From the NCBI GenBank assembly GCA_963830385.1, contig CAWHMD010000013.1, positions 34,972 through 98,971 on the forward strand: DNA of 64,000 nt. The letters run 5' to 3'. How positions within the stretch are numbered: the first letter of the stretch is position 1; every line of letters starts with the position of its first letter. Below the pieces are notes generated by a model. That model searched no databases. It saw nothing but the letters and a program-made list of their open reading frames with translations, and was not told the origin of the DNA. The DNA comes from Bog-532 sp963830385. GTDB lineage: Bacteria; Actinomycetota; Actinomycetes; Streptosporangiales; Streptosporangiaceae. Shown in pieces: positions 24,382 through 32,287 of this stretch. Both the position numbers and the translations under genes were made by a program.

Positions 24382-27210
24382 ATGGTCTCGCCCTGGCGGC
24401 GGTTGTGCGGGCTGGAGACATTCCAGATTGCGGAGGTTCCCCGGCCGGACGAGAGCGAGAACGGGGCTACCCGGGACCCGGGACGTGCACAGCGGGCGGC
24501 GGCCCTGGTGGCGGCCTATCACGCCGGGGAGGCGCTGGCGTTCGGGTGGCTGCGGGAACGGGCCGGCGACACGGTGCGGGTGCTGGCGGCGGGGGCGGCG
24601 CTGGTGGGCACGGCCGACGGGAACGAGGTGGTGCTGGCGATGCCGGGCGGGGCCCGGGGACGGGTACTGGGGCGTGGCACGGCGGCGACAACGATGGCCG
24701 GGCTGGCCTGCTGGCGGGCGATCGGCGGGATCAGCGACGGCTTAGTGGTGGCCGCGAACGGTGACCAGGCGGACCGGGAACGGGCCGCCCCCTCCCTGGA
24801 GGAGTGCCTGCTGCCGGCTTGGGGCGGGCCGTTCGGATGGCTCGCGCTGGCCGAACCGGTGGCGCCCGCTGAACTACAGCGCCTGGCCGACGACGAGGCG
24901 CGACGTGAGCGGCTGGCTGCCCGGATGGCGGACCGCTTCCCCGAGCAGGACGTGCAGGCCCGGCGGCACCGGGACCGGCACGCCGAGTTGCGCCAGGGCC
25001 TGTCCACCGGCCTGTGGCGGGTGCATCTGCTGGCGGGCGGCGCCGATCCGGCCGCCGCGGCCCGGATCGCGGGGCTGGTGTGCGCCTCGGCCGACCTGCG
25101 AGGGCTGCCGTACTCGCTGACACCAGCAGTTACGAGGGCGAGCGGGCTGCGGGGGCTGCTCGATTCGGCGCCACCTCTGGCCCCGGCCGAGCCGGCCGAA
25201 TCGGCGGATGACCTGGCCGAGCTGTACGAGGACGTGGCGCCGCGGACGCCGTTCCACGCCAGCACCACGCTGCTGGCGACGCTGGCCCGGACGCCGGACC
25301 GCGAGATCCCCGGCCTCCGGCTCACGCTCCGGCCGGACTTCGACGTGACCCCGGAGCAGGACCACCCAGCGGCCAGCATCCCGCTCGGTCAGGTGCTGGA
25401 CCGGCAGCGGATGGCCGCGGGGCCGCTCCGGATCCCGCTGGACTCGCTGAACCGGCACGTTTTCGTGTGCGGGGCGACCGGCGGCGGCAAGTCGCAGACC
25501 GTGCGCGGCCTGCTCGAGGCGGCCAGCCGGGCCGGGGTGCCGTGGCTGGTGGTGGAGCCCGCCAAGGCCGAATACCGGCTGATGGCCGCCCGGCTGGCCG
25601 GGTCGGGCGCCGAGGTGGTGCGGATCCGGCCGGGCGAGGCCGACGCGGTGGCGGCCGGGCTCAACCCGCTCGAGCCCGCCACCGACGGCCACGGACGGCG
25701 GTTCCCGCTGCAGACCCACGCGGACCTGGTCCGGGCGCTGTTCCTGGCCGCCTTCCAGTCCGAGGAACCGTTCCCGCAGGTGCTCAGCGCCGCACTGTCC
25801 CGGGTGTACGAAGAGGCCGGGTGGGACCTGGCACTGGGCGAACCGCTCACGCCGGGCCTGCGCCCCGGCTATCCGGGGCTGGCCGACCTGCAGCGCACGG
25901 CCGAACAGGTGGTGCGGGGCATCGGCTACGGCCCGGAGCTGAGCGCCGACGTCCTCGGGTTCATCAAGGTGCGGCTGGCCAGCCTGCGGCTGGGCACCAC
26001 CGGCCGGTTCCTGGACGGCGGGCACCCGATCGATTTTGGGCGGCTGCTGCGCCGCAACGTGGTGCTGGAGATCGAGGACGTCGGGGACGACCGCGACAAG
26101 GCCTTCCTGATGGGCACGGTGCTGTTGCGGCTGGTGGAACATTTGAGGCTGATGGGGCCAGTGAGAGCTGAGCGCGGCCTGCGTCACCTGACCGTGTTCG
26201 AGGAGGCCCACCGGCTGCTGCGGCGTCCCGAGCCAGGCGGTGGTGGTGCCGCCGCGCACGCGGTCGAGCTGTTCGCCGGGCTGCTGGCCGAGGTCCGCGC
26301 CTACGGCGAGGGGATCATCATCGCCGAGCAGATCCCCGGCCGCCTCGTCCAAGACGTCATCAAGAACACAGCGGTGAAGATCGTGCACCGGCTGCCCGCG
26401 GCCGATGATCGCGAGGCGGTCGGCGCGACCATGAACCTCAGCCCGGCCCAGTCGCGCTTCCTGGTCACGCTGGTCCCGGGGGAGGCGGCGGTGGCGGCCG
26501 ACGGGATGGACCACCCGCTGCTGGCCCGGATGCCGGACGGCACCGCCCGCGAGGCCGCCACCGCCCGCGGGGCCGTCGCCTCCGCGCCGAACGGCCCGGC
26601 ACCAGCCGGGACCGCCAGCCCGGCCACGGTGTCCGCGGTCCGCAGCGTCACCTGCGGTACCGAATGCGTGGCCAGTCCGTGCACGCTGCGCGACATGCGG
26701 GCAGGCCAGCGCGCCGCCGAACGCTACCCGGCGGTCGCCCTGTGGACAGAACTGTCCGTGCTCGCGCACCTGACCGGCTGGCCGATGCCGATCCCGGGGG
26801 CCACCCTGCTCGGCCTGCTGCGCGAGTGGCCGGCCCGGCGGCGCGACTGTGCGCTGTCGCACGCGGTGGACGCCGCCGTCGCGGCCCGGACCCCGCTGAT
26901 CTGCGCCCGGGTGAGCGGGCCGGCGCTGGCGGCGCACGTGGCGACGGCGGTGCGGGTACGGGTGACCCAGGGGATGTGGCTGTGCCCCGAGCGGGAGCCG
27001 CGGTGGCTGGCGCCCGGGTGGGAGGACGACGAGGGGGAGCCGGACACCGAGGCGTTGCGCCCGCTCGCGTTCGGGCTGGCCGATCCTTCGGCGGTGGAGC
27101 GGGCCGTCGGGACCAGCGTTACCGCCGCCGATTTCGGGTCACGGCTGGCCGGGTACCTGGATCGGGAGTTCACCGACTGCCGGTGGCCGCTCCGCTATCT
27201 GAAGACGTGA
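24382..27210 (+). CDS. HerA/FtsK-like ATP-binding protein (DUF87 type)
   Basis: A 942-residue hexameric-type ATPase. Residues 1-350 form an Ala/Arg-rich N-terminal region of unknown fold. The ATPase core has Walker A GATGGGKS at 364-371, a following WLVVEPAKAEYRLM, Walker B LTVFEEAH with Glu607-Glu608, and an Arg-finger/sensor region (GIIIAEQIPGRLVQDVIKNTAVKIVHRLP). A Cys-containing segment (VTCGTECVASPCTLRDM, about 754-770) follows, then an alpha-helical C-terminus. HerA-type pumps translocate DNA or protein with nuclease or effector partners; no NurA is present here. The start lies two bases after the restored end of the small partner gene, implying an operon with the toxin-like gene. Confidence 0.85.
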   Translation: MVSPWRRLCGLETFQIAEVPRPDESENGATRDPGRAQRAAALVAAYHAGEALAFGWLRERAGDTVRVLAAGAALVGTADGNEVVLAMPGGARGRVLGRGTAATTMAGLACWRAIGGISDGLVVAANGDQADRERAAPSLEECLLPAWGGPFGWLALAEPVAPAELQRLADDEARRERLAARMADRFPEQDVQARRHRDRHAELRQGLSTGLWRVHLLAGGADPAAAARIAGLVCASADLRGLPYSLTPAVTRASGLRGLLDSAPPLAPAEPAESADDLAELYEDVAPRTPFHASTTLLATLARTPDREIPGLRLTLRPDFDVTPEQDHPAASIPLGQVLDRQRMAAGPLRIPLDSLNRHVFVCGATGGGKSQTVRGLLEAASRAGVPWLVVEPAKAEYRLMAARLAGSGAEVVRIRPGEADAVAAGLNPLEPATDGHGRRFPLQTHADLVRALFLAAFQSEEPFPQVLSAALSRVYEEAGWDLALGEPLTPGLRPGYPGLADLQRTAEQVVRGIGYGPELSADVLGFIKVRLASLRLGTTGRFLDGGHPIDFGRLLRRNVVLEIEDVGDDRDKAFLMGTVLLRLVEHLRLMGPVRAERGLRHLTVFEEAHRLLRRPEPGGGGAAAHAVELFAGLLAEVRAYGEGIIIAEQIPGRLVQDVIKNTAVKIVHRLPAADDREAVGATMNLSPAQSRFLVTLVPGEAAVAADGMDHPLLARMPDGTAREAATARGAVASAPNGPAPAGTASPATVSAVRSVTCGTECVASPCTLRDMRAGQRAAERYPAVALWTELSVLAHLTGWPMPIPGATLLGLLREWPARRRDCALSHAVDAAVAARTPLICARVSGPALAAHVATAVRVRVTQGMWLCPEREPRWLAPGWEDDEGEPDTEALRPLAFGLADPSAVERAVGTSVTAADFGSRLAGYLDREFTDCRWPLRYLKT

Positions 27211-27215
27211 GCGGC

Positions 27216-27518
27216 TCAGGCCGCGTTGGCCCGGCGCATCCGGCGACGCCGCTCAGACGAGCGCTGTTCCTCGTTCAGGCCGCCCCAGGTGCCGTACTTC
27301 TCCGGGCGGGACAGCGCGTAGTTCAGGCAGTCGATCCGCACCGGGCAGTCGGCACAGATGGCCTTGGCCTTGCGCTCGCGGATGTCGCGCTCGGGCTGGC
27401 GCTCACCATCTGGCCCGAAGAAGATATTCAGATCCTCGTTGCGGCACGCGCCCTCGTCCTGCCAGCTCCAATTGGGCCGGGGAAGCGCAGCCGCCGAGGA
27501 CCGCCGAACGTTGGACAT
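27216..27518 (-). CDS. WhiB family iron-sulfur transcription factor
   Basis: A 100-residue actinobacterial [4Fe-4S] regulator from ATG 27518 (MSNVRRSSA), with GAGGTGA upstream. The four cluster ligands are Cys in ACRNED and the three in ICADCPVRIDC. The G[V/T]WGG turn is present as YGTWGGLNEEQR, followed by a basic tail RRRRMRRA for DNA binding. The sequence runs convergent to the HerA gene with five bases between the stop codons. Which WhiB subfamily it belongs to (WhiB1/WhiB2/WblE-like) cannot be decided by eye. Confidence 0.93.
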   Translation of the reverse strand: MSNVRRSSAAALPRPNWSWQDEGACRNEDLNIFFGPDGERQPERDIRERKAKAICADCPVRIDCLNYALSRPEKYGTWGGLNEEQRSSERRRRMRRANAA

Positions 27519-27767
27519 GGAAACGATCACCTCAACCGGTATTACCAAAGTTACGTATGCGTCTAGGGCCCCGTTGGCGGGCGGAGGTCCGTTCTGGTGC
27601 GGTGCCCGCCGTACGCAAGTGCAACGCCAAGAATGCCCTGGACGTTCCCGTTCGCGTGCGGGAAATTGCTTTTAAGCAAGTAACAATGCCATCAAGCGGA
27701 CGACTGTCCGCCGAATGGCGCAGCTTACTGACCGTGTCGGACCGCCACATCCTGGCTGACCGGCCGC

Positions 27768-27773
27768 TACGCT
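27768..27773 (+). promoter_or_regulatory. -10 box of a leaderless promoter (methyltransferase)
   Basis: TACGCT fits TANNNT and is separated by six bases (CTCCCC) from the GTG at 27780. Transcription would begin at or next to the start codon, and there is no ribosome site, so the gene is probably leaderless. Confidence 0.65.
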
Positions 27774-27779
27774 CTCCCC

Positions 27780-29063
27780 GTGACAGCCCGCATGATCAAT
27801 ACCCCGCAACGGGCGGCCACGCGACAGAACTCGCATCTTACGCACAGAGCGAACACGGACGCAGGCCGGCACGGCTGGCTCCGGCTGACGCCCGCGTACT
27901 CGGTCCGGCTGGTCCGCGAGCGGACCGGTCACCTGCCGCCCGGCGCGATCGTCACCGACCCGTTCTCCGGCAGCGGGACCACGGTGCTGGCCGCCGCCGA
28001 GCACGGCGGCGTGGGCCAGGCGATCGACGTCAACCCGTTCCTGGTCTGGCTGGGCAACGCCAAGGCGGCCGCCTATCCGCCCGCGCTGCTGGACGAGGGC
28101 CAGGTCCTGGCCTCGTGGCTGGCCGAGCAGGCCGCCCACCACGCCCGCGACGCGGCCGGGCTGTGGGCCCCGAACCTGCACAACATCGACCGCTGGTGGT
28201 CACCGGGGTCGCTGGCCGGGCTGAAGGCCCTGCGCCACGCGCTGGACCAGGCGGAGCTGCCCGGCCCAGTCCACGACCTGTTCAGCATCGCGTTCTGCCG
28301 CACCGCGATCGGCGTGAGCAACGCGGCCTTCAACCACCAGAGCATGTCGTTCGCGGCCGGCCGTGACGCCGCGCTCGACGGTGAACCGTCCAGCGGCGAC
28401 CACGTTTTCGCCCGGTTCAGCGCCGAAACGGCCGGGATCCTGGCCAGCGCCCGTACCCGGCTGCCGGGGCGGGGCCGGGTGGTGCTGGGCGACGCCCGCG
28501 ACCTCGGGACGGCCGGGCTGCCGGGCTGTGACCTGCTGCTCACCTCGCCGCCGTACGTGAACCGGATGTCCTACATCCGTGAGCTGCGGCCGTACATGTA
28601 CTGGCTGCGGTTCCTGGACCAGGCCTGCGACGCCGGCGAGCTGGACTGGACGGCGATCGGCGGCACCTGGGGCATCGCCACCTCGCGGCTGCACGACTGG
28701 GCGCCCGCCGATCTCCGGACGGCCGGCCCCACCGCTCCCATCGGCGACGAGCTGCGCGCGGTCACCGCGCTGATCGCCCGCGACGGCGGCAAGCACGGGC
28801 CGCTGCTGGCCACCTACGTGACCAAGTACTTCCACGACATGGCGGTCCACTTCACCGCGGCGTTCGAGCACGTCAGGAGCGGCGGGACGGCGAGCTACAT
28901 CATCGGCAACTCGACGTTCTACGGCCACGTCGTGCCGGCCGAGCGCTGGTACGCCCAGCTGCTGAGCGCGGCCGGCTTCGCCAGCGTGCAGACCACCGTC
29001 CTCCGCAAGCGCAACAGCAACCTCGCCCTGTACGAGTACGAGGTCACCGCGCTCCGTCCGTGA
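27780..29063 (+). CDS. Orphan DNA methyltransferase (N4-cytosine or N6-adenine)
   Basis: A 427-residue SAM-dependent DNA methylase. The SAM-binding motif DPFSGSGTT is at 60-68 and the catalytic motif TSPPY at 255-259; the first precedes the second with about 185 residues between. TSPPY favours N4-cytosine methylation but does not exclude adenine. A segment NRMSYIRELRPYMYWLRF follows the catalytic loop. No restriction endonuclease or specificity subunit is seen on either side, so it looks like a solitary methylase. GTG start with a TACGCT -10 box six bases upstream. Confidence 0.85.
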   Translation: MTARMINTPQRAATRQNSHLTHRANTDAGRHGWLRLTPAYSVRLVRERTGHLPPGAIVTDPFSGSGTTVLAAAEHGGVGQAIDVNPFLVWLGNAKAAAYPPALLDEGQVLASWLAEQAAHHARDAAGLWAPNLHNIDRWWSPGSLAGLKALRHALDQAELPGPVHDLFSIAFCRTAIGVSNAAFNHQSMSFAAGRDAALDGEPSSGDHVFARFSAETAGILASARTRLPGRGRVVLGDARDLGTAGLPGCDLLLTSPPYVNRMSYIRELRPYMYWLRFLDQACDAGELDWTAIGGTWGIATSRLHDWAPADLRTAGPTAPIGDELRAVTALIARDGGKHGPLLATYVTKYFHDMAVHFTAAFEHVRSGGTASYIIGNSTFYGHVVPAERWYAQLLSAAGFASVQTTVLRKRNSNLALYEYEVTALRP

Positions 29064-29099
29064 GAGGGCGCCCCGGTCGCGCCCGGCCCGCGAACAGCC

Positions 29100-29852
29100 T
29101 CAGCCGCGGTCCACGGGGAGGGCGCCGAAGCTCTGGGCCACCGGCATCATCTCGATGACGTTGATGTTCACGTGCGGGGGCAGCGTCGCGGCCCAGTGCA
29201 CGGCCTCGGCCACGTCGCCCGCCTCCAGGGGATGGACGCCCTGGTAGACCTGGCTGGCCCGGTCCTGGTCACCGCCGAACCGGACCACCGAGAACTCGGT
29301 GCCGCCGGACAGGCCGGGCTCGACGCTGGTGACCCGGACGCCGGAGCCGTGCAGGTCGGCCCGCAGGTTCAGGCTGAACTGGTGCACGAACGCCTTGGTC
29401 GCGCCGTACACGTTGCCGCCCGGGTAGGGGTAGGTGCCGGCGATCGAGCCGAGGTTGATCACGTGGCCGCGGCCGCGCGCCACCATGCCGGGCAGGACGG
29501 CCCGGGTGCAGTAGGTGAGCCCCTTGCAGTTGGTGTCGACCATCTGGTCCCACTGGTCCAGGTCGGCCTCGGGGGCGCCCTCGAGCCCGAGCGCCAGACC
29601 GGCGTTGTTGACCAGCACGTCGATGTCGGCGAAGCGGGCTGGCAGCCCGGCCACGGCCGCCGCCACCGCCGCCCGGTCCTGCACGTCGAAGGCCAGCGGC
29701 AGCACCTGGTCGCCGAATTCCTTGGCCAGCTCGTCGAGCCGGCCGGCCCGCCGGGCGGACGCCACCACCCGGTCCCCGTCGGTGGCGAAACGCCGCGCGA
29801 TGGCGGCCCCGAACCCGGCGCTGGCCCCGGTCACAAACACGGTTCTGTCCAC
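29100..29852 (-). CDS. SDR family NAD(P)-dependent oxidoreductase (YdfG-like)
   Basis: A 250-residue classical short-chain dehydrogenase. Cofactor motif TGASAGFGAAIARRF near the N-terminus, NNAG motif (VLVNNAGLAL), Ser in NLGSIAGTYPYPG, and catalytic YGATK. Arg after the glycine motif (SARRAGR) suggests NADP. Sequence resembles YdfG-type 3-hydroxy acid dehydrogenases; substrate unknown. The GTG start at 29852 is preceded by TAGCAT with a six-base gap, suggesting a leaderless transcript of its own, although the glycosylase gene ends only 29 bp upstream. Confidence 0.9.
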   Translation of the reverse strand: MDRTVFVTGASAGFGAAIARRFATDGDRVVASARRAGRLDELAKEFGDQVLPLAFDVQDRAAVAAAVAGLPARFADIDVLVNNAGLALGLEGAPEADLDQWDQMVDTNCKGLTYCTRAVLPGMVARGRGHVINLGSIAGTYPYPGGNVYGATKAFVHQFSLNLRADLHGSGVRVTSVEPGLSGGTEFSVVRFGGDQDRASQVYQGVHPLEAGDVAEAVHWAATLPPHVNINVIEMMPVAQSFGALPVDRG

Positions 29853-29858
29853 CCCGCG

Positions 29859-29864
29859 ATGCTA
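29859..29864 (-). promoter_or_regulatory. -10 box of a leaderless promoter (SDR gene)
   Basis: TAGCAT on the minus strand, six bases (CGCGGG) before the GTG start of the SDR gene. No Shine-Dalgarno sequence is present in the gap. Confidence 0.5.
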
Positions 29865-29881
29865 TGGGGTGGCCGGGCCGC

Positions 29882-30760
29882 TCACTTCAGCAGCCGGGAA
29901 AGCCGCCGGTCGGCCAGCGGCTTGCCGCCGGTCTGGCAGGTCGCGCAGTACTGCAGGGACGAGTCCGCGAACGACACCTCACGGATGATGTCACCGCACA
30001 CCGGACAGGCCTGGCCGGTCTTGCCGTGCACCCGCAGGCCGGTCTTCTTCTCGGCCTTGAGGTCGCCCGCGGCCAGCCCGGACGCCCGTTTGGAGGCGTC
30101 CCGCAAGGTGGCCTGGATCGCCTCGTAGAGCTCGGTGACCTGGTCCGGGGTCAGTGAGGCGGCCATCTTGAACGGGGACATCTTCGCCGCGTGCAGCACC
30201 TCGTCGGAGTAGGCGTTGCCGATCCCGGCGATGATGTGCTGGTCGCGGAGCACCCCCTTGATCTGCGTCCTCCGCCCGGCCAGCAGCTCGCCCAGGGTGG
30301 CCGCGGTGAACGCGGGGTCCAGCGGGTCCGGGCCGAGCGAGGCCACCCCGGGCACGTCCATCGGGTCCCGGACCAGGTAGACGGCCAGCCGCTTCTGTGT
30401 CCCGGCCTCGGTCAGGTCGAATCCGGAATCGTCGTCGAGGATGACCCGGAAGGCCAGCGGCGCCTTGCCCGGCTTGGGCGGCGCGGCCGGGATCTCCTCC
30501 CGCCAGCGCAGCCAGCCGGCCCGGGCCAGGTGAACGATCAGGTGCACCGGGTCGCCACCGCCGGCCGGGGCCAGCGACAGGTCGAGGAACTTGCCGTGCC
30601 GGGTCACATCCCCCACGACCAGGCCGGTCAGGCTGTCGGGGGACGGGTCGTAGGTCTTCAGCACGGAGATGGCCGCCACGTAGGCGTGGGTCACCGTGTG
30701 ACCGCTGGCCCGCTCCCGCAGGAACGAGGCCAGCGCCTCGACTTCAGGCAGCTCAGGCAT
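29882..30760 (-). CDS. Fpg/Nei family DNA glycosylase/AP lyase
   Basis: Base-excision repair enzyme of 292 residues. The start is set at ATG 30760 because the family needs Pro2-Glu3 as catalytic residues (MPELPEVEALASFL); the upstream GTG at 30818-30820 would bury them. Other parts are LTGLVVGDVTRHGKFLDL, the DNA-binding helix-two-turn-helix (IKGVLRDQHIIAGIGNAYSDEVLH) and a C-terminal zinc finger (CPVCGDIIREVSFADSSLQYCATCQ). The ending TCQTGGKPLADRRLSRLLK is typical of actinobacterial Fpg-like proteins that differ from canonical MutM. Confidence 0.92.
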   Translation of the reverse strand: MPELPEVEALASFLRERASGHTVTHAYVAAISVLKTYDPSPDSLTGLVVGDVTRHGKFLDLSLAPAGGGDPVHLIVHLARAGWLRWREEIPAAPPKPGKAPLAFRVILDDDSGFDLTEAGTQKRLAVYLVRDPMDVPGVASLGPDPLDPAFTAATLGELLAGRRTQIKGVLRDQHIIAGIGNAYSDEVLHAAKMSPFKMAASLTPDQVTELYEAIQATLRDASKRASGLAAGDLKAEKKTGLRVHGKTGQACPVCGDIIREVSFADSSLQYCATCQTGGKPLADRRLSRLLK

Positions 30761-30766
30761 ACTCTG

Positions 30767-30772
30767 AGTGTA
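30767..30772 (-). promoter_or_regulatory. -10 box of a leaderless promoter (glycosylase gene)
   Basis: TACACT six bases (CAGAGT) before the ATG at 30760, with a TTGGCC about 16 bases further upstream as a plausible -35. This supports the inner ATG as the true start. Confidence 0.65.
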
Positions 30773-30876
30773 AGCACGCGGGAGCTCGGGCCAACCGGGC
30801 TGAGAGGGTGGCTGATCCACGGCGCCGCCGACCGTCCGAACCTGACCGGGTAATGCCGGCGTAGGGAGGCGTCTTC

Positions 30877-32226
30877 GTGTTCACGACCGTGCCGGGCGAC
30901 CGTCAGTCCGAAGCCCCTCGCACCCTGGCCGGGCCGGTGCCGCAGGCGCTAACCCTGGCCGACCAGCTGGGGTTGTGGGGCAACCTGGGCGTGAGCCTGC
31001 TCGGCTTCACCGGCGCCCTGTTCGTGCTGCAGCCGGGGGGCGCCGGCACCCCCAAGCTCTCGCTGCTGTCCGCCTTCGTCGCGCTGATCGTGGGCACGGT
31101 GCTGGGCACGCTCGGGGTGGCCGTCTCCGGGCTGCCCGGGGTGCGGACCGGGGCGCCGGCCATGGTGCTGCTGCGCGGGCTGTTCGGCGCCCGGCTGTCC
31201 TACCTGCCGACCGCCATCAACATGCTGCAGCTGCTCGGCTGGGGCGTGTTCGAGCTGGTCACCATCGCCACCGCCGCCCACACGATCGCACCCGCCCTGC
31301 CCCGCTGGGCCTACGTGCTGATCGCGGGGCTGATCACCGCGCTGCTGACGCTGTACCCGCTGGGCTCGATCCGGGTCCTGCGCCGCTACGCGGCCGTGGT
31401 GGTGGCCGTGGTCCTGGTCTACCTGCTGGTCCAGCTGGCCCGGCACCCGCTGCCGCCGCTGACCCACGGCTCCTGGTCGGGCTTCTGGCCCGCCACCGAC
31501 ACCGTGGTCGCGGTGGCCATCTCGTTCGCGCCGATGGCCGCCGACTACATGCGGCACTCCCGGTCGGGCCGGTCGGCCTTCGCCGGGGTCATGATCGGGT
31601 ACAGCGTGACCCAGGTGCTGTGCTACGTGATCGGGCTGCTGGCCCTGGTCACCGTGGCCCGCAACCCGAACGACATCTACGGGGCGTTCATCGCCCTCCC
31701 GCTGGGCACGGTGGCGTTCGCCATCCTGGCCGCCCGCGAGCTGGACCAGTCGTTCGCCGACATCTACTCGACCGCGGTGTCCACCCAGAACCTGCGGCCG
31801 CTGTGGGACCGCCGGATCCTGGCCGGGCTGATCACCGGGCTGGCCACCGCGGGCGCCCTGGTGCTGAACATCGCCGACTACGAGAACTTCCTGACCCTGC
31901 TCGGCTCGGTGTTCGTGCCGATGTTCGCGGTGCTGGCGGTGGACTTCTTCCTGCTGTCCGGGGGTCAGTGGGACGTGTCCGAGCAGGCCCGGTCGCGGTG
32001 GCCGATGCTGCTGCCGTGGGCGGCCGGGTTCATCGTCTACCAGCTCATCAACCCGGGCTACCTGTCCTGGTGGGTGTCGGCCTGGGCCTGGGTCCGGCAG
32101 CAGATCGGTTTCACCCCGGCCAGCTGGATGTCCGCCTCCATCGGGTCGTTCCTGACCGCCGCCCTGCTCACGCTGGCCGGAGGCTCGGCGGTCACCCTGA
32201 TCCGGCACCGCCGTCAACGGTCTTGA
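30877..32226 (+). CDS. NCS1 family permease (cytosine/purine type)
   Basis: A 449-residue membrane transporter with about twelve hydrophobic segments. NCS1 features include the first helix QLGLWGNLGVSLLGFTGALFVL, GLPGVRTGAPAMVLLRGLFG, LQLLGWGVFELVTIATAA and FAPMAADYMRHSRSG. The likely substrate is cytosine or another nucleobase, taken up with a cation; the exact specificity is not visible. GTG start with GGGAGGCG. A hairpin-forming TGACAC/GTGTCA pair overlaps the stop codon. Confidence 0.88.
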   Translation: MFTTVPGDRQSEAPRTLAGPVPQALTLADQLGLWGNLGVSLLGFTGALFVLQPGGAGTPKLSLLSAFVALIVGTVLGTLGVAVSGLPGVRTGAPAMVLLRGLFGARLSYLPTAINMLQLLGWGVFELVTIATAAHTIAPALPRWAYVLIAGLITALLTLYPLGSIRVLRRYAAVVVAVVLVYLLVQLARHPLPPLTHGSWSGFWPATDTVVAVAISFAPMAADYMRHSRSGRSAFAGVMIGYSVTQVLCYVIGLLALVTVARNPNDIYGAFIALPLGTVAFAILAARELDQSFADIYSTAVSTQNLRPLWDRRILAGLITGLATAGALVLNIADYENFLTLLGSVFVPMFAVLAVDFFLLSGGQWDVSEQARSRWPMLLPWAAGFIVYQLINPGYLSWWVSAWAWVRQQIGFTPASWMSASIGSFLTAALLTLAGGSAVTLIRHRRQRS

Positions 32227-32287
32227 CACCCAGTCTTAGTGTCAGATCTAACGGAAGTGCCGGCTACGGCGGGGGAAAGGCGCAGAA

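Noticed and set aside
24382..27210. HerA-NurA end-resection pair
   Set aside because: No NurA-like nuclease gene is present on either side, and the N-terminal region is not the HerA barrel I would expect for that role.
30949..32229. 426-residue minus-strand frame rich in Gln, His and Arg
   Set aside because: Antisense of the NCS1 permease; no hydrophobic or catalytic pattern.
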